Origin: a virus
DNA length: 36,354 nucleotides
IMG/VR virus record: IMGVR_UViG_3300028197_000061
Location: 1 to 36,354 of that record
Strand: one strand, 5' to 3'
Below, piece after piece: positions 17,201-23,700 of this stretch. Under the pieces are notes generated by a model. The model had not been told where the DNA came from. It did no database searches and saw only the letters and a list, made by a program, of their open reading frames with translations. Numbering within the stretch: the first letter of the stretch is position 1; each line of letters opens with the position of its first letter. Both the position numbers and the translations under genes were made by a program.

Positions 17201-19145
17201 TGGAACTGGACATATTTCTCCAAATGTTACTATAACCAATCCAGGATATGATCTTGATATAGATCAAGAATTAATGCCACAGATAATATTTGATAGTCCA
17301 AAACCATATGGAAATATTCCCTTAGTATTTTCTAATGAGAATGCATTAGTTAGTTTGGGAACGGAAGCTAGAGTTGATGTTGTAGTTAGTAATGGTTCTA
17401 GTGTATCTTCTTTCAATTTTACAAATAGTGGTTATGCATATGGAAATAACAACATCTTAACAGTACAAACTGGAGGATTAGTAGGAATTCCGACATCACC
17501 AAACTTTAAAGAATTCCAAATTATTGTACAAAGGACTTTTGATGATACATTTAATGGATGGAATCTTGGTGAACTTGAATTACTTGATAATGTTGACGCT
17601 TATATTAATGGTAGAAGAAAACTTTTCCCGCTGTTTAGAAGCGGAGAAAGACTGTCTATCATTGCCGCAAAAGATTCAAAAATTGATCCCAATCAGTTAT
17701 TGTTAGTATTCTTAAATAATATTCTTCAAGTTCCTAAAAAATCATATTTCTTCTTTGGTGGTAATAGGATTAGATTTACTGAAGCACCTAGACCAGGCGA
17801 TTTCTTAAGAATTCTTTTCTATAAAGGTAATGGTGAAACTGATGTTGTCAATACTGAAGTAATACAAACAGTAAAAGAAGGAGATACTCTTAATATTAAT
17901 TCAAATGATATTATTCTAGATGAAGATAAGAGAACTATTACAGATATTGTTTCAACTGATACCGTAGAAACTCTTCCATATTTTGGACCAGGAAATACTG
18001 CCGATATTGATTTAACTAGACCAGTTGATTGGTGTCGTCAAAGTGAGGATAGGATAATTAATGGGTTGCCTATCTCTAAGGCAAGAACATTCTATGAACC
18101 AAATATTTTACCAAATGCCTACTTAATTAAACCAGTTGGTCTTGGCGGAACAGTGTTTAGTGTTAATACTACTAGACCTCTATTCAATCAAAGTGATGAA
18201 TTTACTACCGTTCAAGGAAAACTTGCCCAAAACGTAATTAAAATTCACCCACAAAGGGAAATATCACCTTCTACTGCAACTGCTACTGTTTCTACTGCAG
18301 GAACCGTCTCATCAATATTAATAACAGATGGTGGACATGGTTATCTTACAGTTCCTACGGTAAGTATTGCAAGTACAAATGGTGTAGGTATTGGCACAAG
18401 TGGGACAGCATCTGCGGCCGCTACGCTTACGAATGGAGTTGTTACTGGAATAACAATAACTAATGGTGGTGTTGGATATTCTACGGTAACAGCACCTAAA
18501 GTTTTAATTTCTCCTGCACAAGCATCCAAAATTGAACAATGTGAAGTTTATTTCCCAGATGGTTATAGAGGAGATTCTGGAACAGTTGTTGGATTTGCAA
18601 CAACTTCAATTTCAGGAGAAACCTTTGCATTATTTGACCTCTTTATTCCAGAACAAGACCAAGTTTTCAATAATATTAAATATGTTGGATTTGGTATAAC
18701 TGTTTCTCAAATTGAGCAAGGAGATGCATTTACAATCTACAACTCTAATGTTGGAACGGCAAATACTTCTATCACAAGTTATGATAGTGCTGGCGCTGTT
18801 CTTGGCATAAGCACTTCATATATTGATGGGGTTTATGAAGTAATAGAAGTTGTAGAAGAACCTAGAAATATGGGTGGAATTGGAACAGCAACAGCAAGAG
18901 TTCGTGCAAGAGTTGATAATCCTCCTGTAGGATTTGATTTTAATGCTAATTGGACTGGAAGCACTGGAATGACTACATCAAATTATCAAGGTTCATATAG
19001 TTGGGGTAGAATTGTAGTTAAGAGTAGAGCAATTTCTACTACCTATAATCCATATAACTCACAAGGAATAAGTGGCATTACTACCTCCCCACTTGTTGTA
19101 AGAGAGAGATCTCTAGCATTTGTGGGATATACCACAACTACGTAA
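5244..19145 (+). CDS. 7: giant gp7-like baseplate wedge protein (4633 aa) with modular insertions
   Basis: One unbroken 13.9-kb frame follows gene 6, where T4 has gene 7. Residues 194-212 (FYASKGTEESFKILFKALY), with the preceding helical region, match a conserved stretch near the C-terminus of T4 gp7 (1032 aa), supporting a wedge role. The rest is mosaic: an IDNEIITY module (about 78-120), several HG-x-x-TGD-x-V-x-Y/YYVxKI modules, GY-x-x-P-T modules (about 770-1290 and 4360-4435), a cupredoxin-like segment (862-1002; H922, C985, H988, M991), a YHYH-like domain (1375-1475), HDGT fibre-type modules (2846-3090), three 86-88-residue Cys repeats (3652-3915), three 18-residue repeats (3922-3975), and an LLVFLNNILQVP module (about 4096-4220). 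No catalytic enzyme was recognised. The excess probably decorates the baseplate rim; that is inference. No clear ribosome-binding site precedes the ATG. Confidence 0.75.
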   Translation: MTAKRVQLSTIVKSQVPDYVRSDFPLITEFLKEYYKGQEYQGGPIDLINNIDRYLKIDSFTNRVYSNTISKSINTIDSTIEVIDTSGFPDSYGLLKIDNEIITYKGKTDRSFTGCIRGFSGICELSKNNSPDEVLFESTNAETHANGAQVLNLSVLFLAEFLNKTKKQFSTGFDDRELYSEVNQNTFLKQVRSFYASKGTEESFKILFKALYGINVELVNPSDLLFRPSDAQFNQVESIIVDPTTNESEFDDIQNITLFQDYPSKSYAPISYSEKVLGKDSKVYHRLDIDAGYNKDITFDGAIYGDFKVTPKTKLVNPVSIGASYLDVESTVGFANTGHISFKYSDGSLGTLYYGSKTINQFRDAGYIYKQIEEEENITDRDTFAYATINGKRVQCNVSSIISEVNVPSKSLYNIKGSKSRVKTLGFEGRGFKFNDWIYNNKKLFTIGSLSIIDAADNVYRANLNNNHYVFKDDTIEIIDNSGQSINGVVLSVINGKSLNIRTEGTLSLTGIYTLKKNILKGISPSFPQIEDYQANIQNVYVNDDNNLLIASSSIPSEPISISDVDLEVNGTFEGTEVSFNSEHNLKTGDKVYYYPEVIEEKIIDENFNYVTQEVEGSKLFNEGIYYVEKINNFSVKFSLSKENIFFEKYVIFAQTTVQNNRVRLYDYHEKDLLDQKLLREIPLPLESSSEKVKTLPGMTGILLNGVEILNYKSKNNIYYGEIKSIDVNSSDNQFDIINPPNLVIEDSGRGKNASGFLGITGSLSKVKIVNRGFDYESTPTIKVVGGNGNGASVLVNMKSTDNVANFDSKFIRLSPINSIGFSTYHKFRDYEEVVYQTSDQLGIVGLTTNTTYFVGLIDITTTYSVTVANKTSSHPYYGEGSGNGYYIIGGDYDTTSEAPNLQFIPGETYIFNQNDASSASHAIYFSTVEGSYGGNDRYETGVTYTLDGVKVTYSAYASGFAAASNRSISITVDDTAPATLYYACQQHEKMGNAIRIFNVEGKKDLNNLKLYNTRNDAVSGINTISLTVYGNGVHSLTALTKKRQVDSINIVEPGEGYSNRKVTCQHTGINTSTNSINSIDHGYTSGDKIQYMGVASGTDTQLVGLSLNIDYIATVLDKDNFTLSEIGVGNTINIFADRQEYVNITTTGIGTHIFNHPPIQVILTGQTAIGTEFVAELQPQFLGSVNNIHISNGGVGYGVTNIQNFERSPIITYSIGKDTQIKASVNNGSITEAIVLNRGNNFTSAPDIVVDGDGTGAVLTAIIRSDGRIEKIIVIEGGRGYDSLNTNIRVVSSESLSQSKFKANLQSWKINLFEDAFDKLENDDGILTLSSFGNFGIQYSHLFAPRYLRSRLIPSDSEGDKKYGTSDLPFNRVEIDSPNHSPIIGWAYDGNPIYGPYGYSANSGGVAVRMKSGYYTETSLSPNRPPNYSAGYFVQDYTYYRVDDDTVLDENNGRYCITPEFPKGTYAYFTTISELSDDSGPFRNYRRPVFPYLIGDNYFSIPSKFNKEKNSNQDGFDLNNSDYKRNTTIYNFFDKDVRYPYINLPNDLNQKVTIKNLSKGKISDIKVLNGGNSYKVGDRLVFDQKETGGSGLAAKVSFVEGKEISKIENEHSETFIEILPSGKKGIFVGVASTAHGYFNGELISLTNFSTTRSKLEGNYSVVVPATTLTLIGLGTTTHALGPLSNTGIVTFVHVSNSNFDRINENDVIQIHQERVKVLNVDSLSGRLRIIREFDNTVSGVHTIGVAATVDQRRFEFKSDHDKSFNFKTNKEYYFDPQESVGLSGGYGNPGTGSTITFEVPGVGGTSIHIKPKSVYLRGHDLKTGDAVVYNINNSGGNAIKYEDSTTSSGIGSDLIDGRTYYVAKFNKDFIGISTVKVGIGSTGVFSGIAVTTKDIGLVDFINRGSSTYHSFATQYPKITSDAIKNRVIVSTATTHGLSSDHRVLFDIKPKVQKTVVVKYDDFNRNILINPKSFEPTGVNTSTGIITIQDHGFSTGDKLIHTSEWAAAAYANNSPYFAVKINNNNFKLSETLYNSKLDQPITVVGVATTAGTLSPVNPVIDTEGYNSIKFDLSDPSLQYEYFSNQYPGFELDFYVGKSFNKPWTKNPQDIGFKVIKTGVVGSNAIVTLFLDSDTPKDLYYNLVPKYTQGVPLAETKKDVYLDTTVNGAGYIKVSPSSYSGSHKIKVSTASTFTYNLTSEPEIVSYGSTNASLSYITDCTHTDGPISRLEILNTGDNYNTLPGFTTVTSINGVDCDLELRSLDIGLVKNSEITNYGYDFPYDQTIRPLFYYSQSLKITPFSSIEFIGISSFGRGYFGKQELIVIDGVSKEIVSDIDLEYTSTSAEVTILRNTYGMNNVVPKIYPINSGAGVPVDNSILGDGVTTGITYNSATKIAKAIIKTEYSTGDYYPFEVGEKIMIEGSNPGIGNSRGFNSSEFNYDLYTITAIDPNVGGGAGSVSFNIADQLKDTETVIEYDLINSAARILPQRDFPTFDVKIKKNEFIKEEIIRSNGKIAIVEEWDKEFSILKVNSIDEFDSNETITGQTSKSIGTVGSVLFPFKEYGKYGSTIKQNRGWKAIAGFLNNDLQRIPDNDYYQNFSYSLKSTVPLQTWNDPVSSMNHVAGYKKFANYQLESYERGLRLSTSPTQGSSYINLIKDIVETVDINCVNDFDLVRENSISLGGADLVSTQIIFESRLISNFDQAIGNRVLSIDDISDLFSHRPRPEEFVNIDKFSLDKTRFLRFITLIRDQRFTSERQVSIFDVIHDGNYGYSNEYAVLSTVEDMGSFDFAIQQGEGLIQYHPTPEKVAFNDLNISYVSYKIDDSFVGIGSSAFGDVAIINTSSVELNTVGTGVTIVSIGSTYNSVSVMVTINPDTGEQNEEFQFTQVNFIHDGTNIVSSGEYASLFTQLGQSGSEGFIGYGTFYPYINGNNFNVEYIPNAGIGTTAVINTIQIGLAQTAVNGSTDFNMVHTRMQTQSTTIAASASPGITTVNDYRYIANSQEFHAAKYYVHIADKTNNEHEFVELFAVDTINAVGIGSDVYLTEFANLRTSSSGLGTFGAEVDDTGFAVELQFTPNPNIDVEVNVFAQQLKSETADDVDTIIDFNNGLVTTDRDDYVGTFNAIKTDFDLTHEGQDIFENWFEGGNSDIVNTTDNTIKLPNHFFVSGERVSYYRDDINNTASAIGIGETFIVGVGLTTILPNDIENLFIVKIDDTFVGLATSPVDAQLANPNLISITTVGSGTSHRFLTTKQNSRVLVTIDNIIQSPIVSTAITSSLNAIALSTTDILEFTGVTSFFGGDFLQINNEIMKVAGVGANNDPNKVRVRRAKLGTKFANHAAGDVITKISGNYNITDSTISFAEAPYGLDPLPNPSDPNSIDWEGIAKGSSFHGRSYMRGKVATGTSETYQRNIVFQDVSDKFNALENTFPLKTTEGQNIADIANENAIILINSVFQLPGITVEEDYRLIEETVGITSAVFNGDARDIGYDVGISSFPSAGIIQSIGSTEGLGYQPLVSAAGTVTVSALGTVTSVSVGFTGSGYRSQEYHEIITKTNHPISTGTTNIFIENENSVFGILSEVYDGTNAYIGIGSFRAQYVTTLNGIGNTFVQIRPEQTSIYNIPSGTSVSIGVTVPYGIVNVSAATSNISPGVVSGLTYDVLNADYNPETGFMSMTLPIGHELSQGDYIRFVDNSLNFSCNSDNNTRIKSYPRPNLDTNASRRPLRLEDVSDQRARVFVGLSTFVYFDVTDATYTPNTGNLELTIGSHNFVAGRGISIETDSLSFKCAMDGNTATKTYPRATDPAANTTLDITAVTSNTITVNVGASPLVTYTPGAGTTYDPSTGLMVLEIGTHNLTAGTSIKLATESLTFSCGYNGATGSAAEKSYPRSNGNDPFYDTAINIASVTETTITLQVLTTIPSTNTDVHTFVSATTGAVISGGNYLHSFQSATANAVRAGGQYTHTFVGIGTDAVVSTATTSIQHIGFATVIIGTGHISPNVTITNPGYDLDIDQELMPQIIFDSPKPYGNIPLVFSNENALVSLGTEARVDVVVSNGSSVSSFNFTNSGYAYGNNNILTVQTGGLVGIPTSPNFKEFQIIVQRTFDDTFNGWNLGELELLDNVDAYINGRRKLFPLFRSGERLSIIAAKDSKIDPNQLLLVFLNNILQVPKKSYFFFGGNRIRFTEAPRPGDFLRILFYKGNGETDVVNTEVIQTVKEGDTLNINSNDIILDEDKRTITDIVSTDTVETLPYFGPGNTADIDLTRPVDWCRQSEDRIINGLPISKARTFYEPNILPNAYLIKPVGLGGTVFSVNTTRPLFNQSDEFTTVQGKLAQNVIKIHPQREISPSTATATVSTAGTVSSILITDGGHGYLTVPTVSIASTNGVGIGTSGTASAAATLTNGVVTGITITNGGVGYSTVTAPKVLISPAQASKIEQCEVYFPDGYRGDSGTVVGFATTSISGETFALFDLFIPEQDQVFNNIKYVGFGITVSQIEQGDAFTIYNSNVGTANTSITSYDSAGAVLGISTSYIDGVYEVIEVVEEPRNMGGIGTATARVRARVDNPPVGFDFNANWTGSTGMTTSNYQGSYSWGRIVVKSRAISTTYNPYNSQGISGITTSPLVVRERSLAFVGYTTTT
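7827..8249 (+). other. cupredoxin-like domain within the giant gp7-like protein
   Basis: Residues about 862-1002 contain LQFIPGETYIFNQ, then ASHAIYF with His922, a glycine/tyrosine-rich middle, and LYYACQQHEKMGNAI with Cys985, His988 and Met991. His plus C-x2-H-x2-M is the ligand arrangement of type-1 copper proteins such as amicyanin. Similar segments (GHPLxFST ... YYYCxxHxGMGG) are common in structural proteins of marine phages, from memory. Copper binding is not shown by the sequence. Local base composition is less AT-rich than the flanks. Confidence 0.6.
9366..9668 (+). other. YHYH-like domain within the giant gp7-like protein
   Basis: Residues 1381-1396 (HSPIIGWAYDGNPIYG) and 1454-1470 (GRYCITPEFPKGTYAYF) match the signature halves of the YHYH domain family (G-x-A-x-DG-x-PIYG, and a later aromatic strand). 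The domain is found in secreted bacterial and phage structural proteins; its function is not established. Confidence 0.6.
16197..16988 (+). repeat. three tandem 86-88-residue Cys repeats in the gp7-like protein
   Basis: Three copies share YxPxTGxxxLxI, G-x-SI-x-x-x-x-SLxFxC and K-x-YPR. Their first tyrosines are residues 3661, 3749 and 3835, giving spacings of 88 and 86. Each has one Cys in SLNFSC, SLSFKC or SLTFSC. They look like beta-rich repeats diverged at DNA level. Confidence 0.75.
17007..17168 (+). repeat. three exact-register 18-residue repeats in the gp7-like protein
   Basis: His3922, His3940 and His3958 each begin an 18-residue unit of the form H-x-F-x5-x-AV, followed in the first two copies by GG-x-Y. 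The period is exactly 54 bases, although the codons have diverged. Confidence 0.65.
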
Positions 19146-19152
19146 CTAAATA
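19145..19152 (+). promoter_or_regulatory. candidate late promoter before gene 8
   Basis: ACTAAATA lies in TAACTAAATA, where the leading TAA (19143-19145) is the stop codon of the giant gene. The identical 10-mer recurs before gene 15. It ends 19 bases before the ATG at 19172. Confidence 0.5.
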
Positions 19153-19171
19153 AAGAAAAAACTGTGGCAAA

Positions 19172-20734
19172 ATGTCTGCAATAATTACAGATCAAATTAG
19201 AATTTTGAACGCGAAAAATTTTCGCAATGGTGTATTGAGTACTTCTAATGCTTATTATACCTTTGTCGGATTGACTAACTCTACCGATTTTAGTGACACA
19301 TGGGAAGCTAGACCTCCCTCTCCAAGAGATAGTTTTAATCAGGAGAATGATTATTGGGACACCATGATTGCTATGAAGAGGATTACTTCTTCAGATATTA
19401 TGCATGTTGTACCAAAAAGAAATTGGTCTTCAGGTTCAAAATATGATATGTATCGGCATGATTATAGTATTGACAATCTTGCTGCAGTTTCGAGTGCAAC
19501 AAATCTGTATTCATCATTTTTCTATGTTATGAATAGAGATTTTAGAATATATATTTGCCTACAAAATGGAACAAGTCCCGATAATCCAACAGGAAAACCC
19601 TCACTTGATGAACCTACATTTACTGATTTAGAACCAAGAGTTGCTGGTTCAAGTGGAGATGGATATGTTTGGAAATATCTTTATACTTTAAGTCCTTCAG
19701 ATATTATTAAATTTGATTCGACTGAGTTTATGCCAGTTCCAAATGACTGGGAAACATCTTCAAATAATGCCCTTGTAAGAGACAATGCTGTTAGTGGTTC
19801 AATTAAAATTGTAACCATAAAAAATAAAGGATTAAATGTTGGAGCAGCAAATTTACAATATCGTAATGTTCCTATTAAAGGAGATGGTATTGGTGCAGAG
19901 TGTACTATTACAATCGATGAAAACTCCCAAGTTTTATCTGTAGATATATCAAATCAGGGTTCTGGATATACATATGGAACTGTAGATTTAGTTGCTGGTT
20001 CTGTTCCTACTGGAACAGTTAGACCTACATTTGATGTTATCATTCCTCCTCAGGGTGGACATGGATATGATATATATCGAGAACTGGGAGCATCTAATCT
20101 TTTACTTTATGCAAGAATTGAAAATGATACTCAAAATCCAGATTTTATTACCGGCAATAAAATTGCTAGAGTTGGTATTGTAGAAAATCCAACTGAATTT
20201 AATTCAACTACAATTCTTGATAAACCCAAAGCAAGTGCTGTTGGCGCTTTAAAACTTGTAGGAACAGGGTATAGTACTGCCGAGTTTGCTATAAATACAT
20301 TTGTTTCTCAAACTATTGCAACAGGAACAACTGCTTTTGGTAGAGTGATTAATTATGATCAAACAACTGGAATATTGAAATTTTGGCAGGATAGATACCT
20401 TGTTGGATTTAATACCTCCGATGGTACTCCAAATATTACTCCAAGACATGGATATGATTTAGCAGAATTTACAAGTTCTCCTGATACGGGTGGTTCATTT
20501 TCAGTTATACCAGATAATGGTAACAATTCTAGTTTGTTTATTGATAGTACATTTACAGGTGCTTCTACCGTAATAAATAATAGAACCTATTATTATGGTC
20601 TTAATTTCACTGACGGTATTGCTTTACCAGAAGTTCAAAAACAATCTGGTAATATCATTTACGTTGATAATCGACCTTCTATTCTTAGATCGTCAAATCA
20701 AAAAGAAGACATAAAAATTATCTTGCAGTTCTAA
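19172..20734 (+). CDS. 8: baseplate wedge protein gp8
   Basis: T4 gp8 landmarks are present in order: VPKRNW (80-85; T4 has IPRRDW), DGYVWKYLYTLSP (163-175), and the C-terminal IIYVDNRPSILRSSNQKEDIKIILQF region (495-520; T4 MIYMENRPPII...INILFTF). T4 gp8 is 334 residues and forms part of the wedge; this one is 520. The additional length is central (about 215-470) and contains a GSGYTYGTVDL unit (263-273), a TAFGRVINYDQTTGILKF unit (387-404) and other beta-rich sequence also found in neighbours. It follows the gp7-like gene as in T4 and lies seven bases before the next gene. Confidence 0.92.
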   Translation: MSAIITDQIRILNAKNFRNGVLSTSNAYYTFVGLTNSTDFSDTWEARPPSPRDSFNQENDYWDTMIAMKRITSSDIMHVVPKRNWSSGSKYDMYRHDYSIDNLAAVSSATNLYSSFFYVMNRDFRIYICLQNGTSPDNPTGKPSLDEPTFTDLEPRVAGSSGDGYVWKYLYTLSPSDIIKFDSTEFMPVPNDWETSSNNALVRDNAVSGSIKIVTIKNKGLNVGAANLQYRNVPIKGDGIGAECTITIDENSQVLSVDISNQGSGYTYGTVDLVAGSVPTGTVRPTFDVIIPPQGGHGYDIYRELGASNLLLYARIENDTQNPDFITGNKIARVGIVENPTEFNSTTILDKPKASAVGALKLVGTGYSTAEFAINTFVSQTIATGTTAFGRVINYDQTTGILKFWQDRYLVGFNTSDGTPNITPRHGYDLAEFTSSPDTGGSFSVIPDNGNNSSLFIDSTFTGASTVINNRTYYYGLNFTDGIALPEVQKQSGNIIYVDNRPSILRSSNQKEDIKIILQF

Positions 20735-20740
20735 AGGATT

Positions 20741-23700
20741 ATGCCACAACAAACTAATCTCAACGTATCGCCATATTTTGATGATTACGATCCGTCCAGT
20801 GATTTTCATAAAGTTCTGTTTAAACCTGGTTATCCAGTACAAGCAAGAGAACTAACAAATCTTCAATCAATTCTTCAGAATCAGATTGAAAAATTTGGGC
20901 AGCACTTTTTTAAAGAAGGTTCTAAAGTAATACCAGGTAACACAGGATACACTCAACTTTACTATAATGTTCAGTTGAATAATACGTATCAAGGTGTTCC
21001 GGTTTCTGCTTATGCAGATCAACTTGTAGGATTAAAAATAACCGGACAAAACTCTGGAGTAACTGCAGTTGTTGACAGTGTTCTTCTTCCTACGGATTCT
21101 GCTAATGGAAATTTAACTTTATATGTAAATTATATAAATTCAAATACAGCGAATAATTTAAGTCAAGAATTTTTTGATAATGAGGAATTAGTTTGTAGTG
21201 CTGCAATAAATTCTAGCCTATTAGGAAATTCTACAATCCCGGCAAATAGTCCTTTTGCGGTAACAATACCTCAGAATGCAAGTTCTATTGGATCTGCATT
21301 CCAAATTCAGCAAGGTGTATATTTTATTAGGGGTAATTTTATACAAGTAGATACTGAAACTTTAATTCTGGATCAGTATTCAAATAGACCTAATTACAGA
21401 ATTGGTCTTCAGATTAGAGAAGAAATTATAACTTCAGATTTAGATCAAACTCTAAATGATAATTCTCAAGGTTTTAATAATTATTCGGCACCTGGTGCAG
21501 ATAGATTAAAAATTTCAGTAAGTCTATTCAAAAAACCACTTGATGATTTTGATGATAATAATTTTATTGAATTAGCAGTAATCGAAGATGGAATTATAAG
21601 ATCGCAAATTAAAAATACAAAGGCAGGTTCAAATCAAGTCTTCCGCGAAGACTTGATGGATACTTTGGCACAAAGAACTTTTGAGCAGAGTGGTCATTAT
21701 GTAGTAAAACCTTTTGATGTATCAGTATTTAATTCACTCAACAATAATCTTGGCAATAATGGATTATTTGCAGGTGGAGAATTCACCTATGGAGGTTCAT
21801 TAGCATCTGATGATTTAGCAATATTTAAAATTTCATCAGGTAAGGCATATGTAAAAGGATATGAGATTGAGACTTCAACACCAACATTTATTGATGTTGA
21901 AAAACCAAGAACAACTAATGATGTTAATGCAGAATCTTTATCATATAATACTGGTTCCACAATTAAACTAAATCGAGTATTTAGAACACCTGCACCAGGT
22001 ATCGGAATTGGTAATACATATGTAGTAAGTTTGAGGGATCAAAGATGTGGTTCTAATCAAAATACCGCTCCAGGAACAGAAGTTGGTCTTGCTAGAGTTT
22101 ATGACTTTAGATTAGAGTCTGGTTCATATAGCGCAGATAATGCATCTACTAATGAATGGGGTCTTTCTCTGTTTGATGTTCAACCATTTACAAAACTTAC
22201 ATTAAACCAGGCACACACATTAACAGTACCAACTTTTGTCAAGGGTGCTAATAGTGGTGCTACTGCATTTCTTAGAGATGCCGTTACTGCATCTACAGCA
22301 CTAACTCTTTATGAAAGAAATGGTTCATTTATTGAAAATGAATCTCTAATTTTCAATGGAAATCAAGATGGTAGAATTGCAATTGCAATCACAGAAAAAT
22401 CTATTGCGGATGTAAGATCAGTTTTTGCTACAGAAAATAGATTAGTTGGTATTAATACTTTTGCTGGTGATGTTATTCAAACAAGATCATTTAATGTAGG
22501 TGTTGGACAGGTTAGTGCCGCAGGAAATATTGAAAGTTCTAATCCAAGATTCTTAGATAATGTTAAAGTTAGCGATCTAATTACATATTCGGATCTTGCA
22601 ACTTCTACTGATAAAATTATGGTTAAAGTAACGGCAGTTAATGCGAGTAGTATTACTGTAGAGGGAGTTCAAACAGTTGCTGGTATTGTTAATGGCAATC
22701 TTCCTGGATCAGGTTCCATTAATGTTTCTGATATGGACATTGTAAGAACTTCACTTGACAAATCTTCTGATAATACATTATATACAAAACTAACTAAACA
22801 AAATGTTGCTACTATAGACCTTGATGAGTCTTCAATTACTATCAGAAAAGTTTTTGATGTAAATATTCTTGCGAATGGAACTATTGACACTGGAACTCCA
22901 ATGGATGCAGGAGATCGTGAAGTATTTTTACCATTTGCGGCAAATAGATATTCCCTTATTAGAACTGATACAGGGGAAACAATTGAACTGACAGAAAATA
23001 AAATGTCTTTCAATGCACCTAGCAGTAGAATATTGAATATATTTAATATTGCTGGTGGTGCTGGTGCGGCAAAACTAGTTGCTACTTTAAGAAAATCAAA
23101 ACCCAGGTCAAAAGTTAAAAATAAAATTAATATAAATTCTTTGATTGTAGATAAATCAAAACTTGAAGGGTCTGGTATTGGCACAACAACCTTAAACAAT
23201 GGTCTTGAACATGGAAATTATCCTTTTGGAACTAGAGTCGAAGATGAAATTATCTCTATAAATTCTCCTGATGTTTTAGAAATTCACGGGGTATTTGAAT
23301 CAAGTGGAACTGAAAGTCCTTCTGCCCCGAAAATGACGTTTTCTTCGGTAAGTAGTCAAACCTCTACAACCCAAGATATTGTTAATGGAGAAATACTTAT
23401 TGGCCAAACTAGCGGATCTATCGCTGTCTGCGTAGAAAAACCTGACAATCTAAGTGTATCGTTTATTACAAAAAATCAAATTGATTTTATTGAGGGTGAA
23501 ACGGTTATCTTTCAAGATAGTTTAGTTGAAGGAATTATTAGTATTATTGTTGAAGGAAGTTTTAATATATCTTCAAATTATACATTTAGTACTGGCCAAA
23601 GAAAAACCGTTTATGGACATAGTTCTTTAAGAAGAAGATCTTCTGCTTCTGCACCAACTAAAAAAATAGTCACGTACTTTGCTTCTGCTAAGTATGATAC

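Noticed and set aside
5244-19145. Assembly fusion of several genes into one 13.9-kb frame
   Set aside because: The frame stays open throughout with consistent phage-like module sequence and no abrupt loss of coding character. Large gp7-like proteins of this sort are remembered from marine T4-like phages.
22669-23199. 176-codon open frame on the minus strand
   Set aside because: It lies wholly inside the DUF4815-type gene, has no ribosome-binding site or family pattern, and its hydrophobic composition is what antisense of AT-rich Ser/Thr/Asn codons produces.
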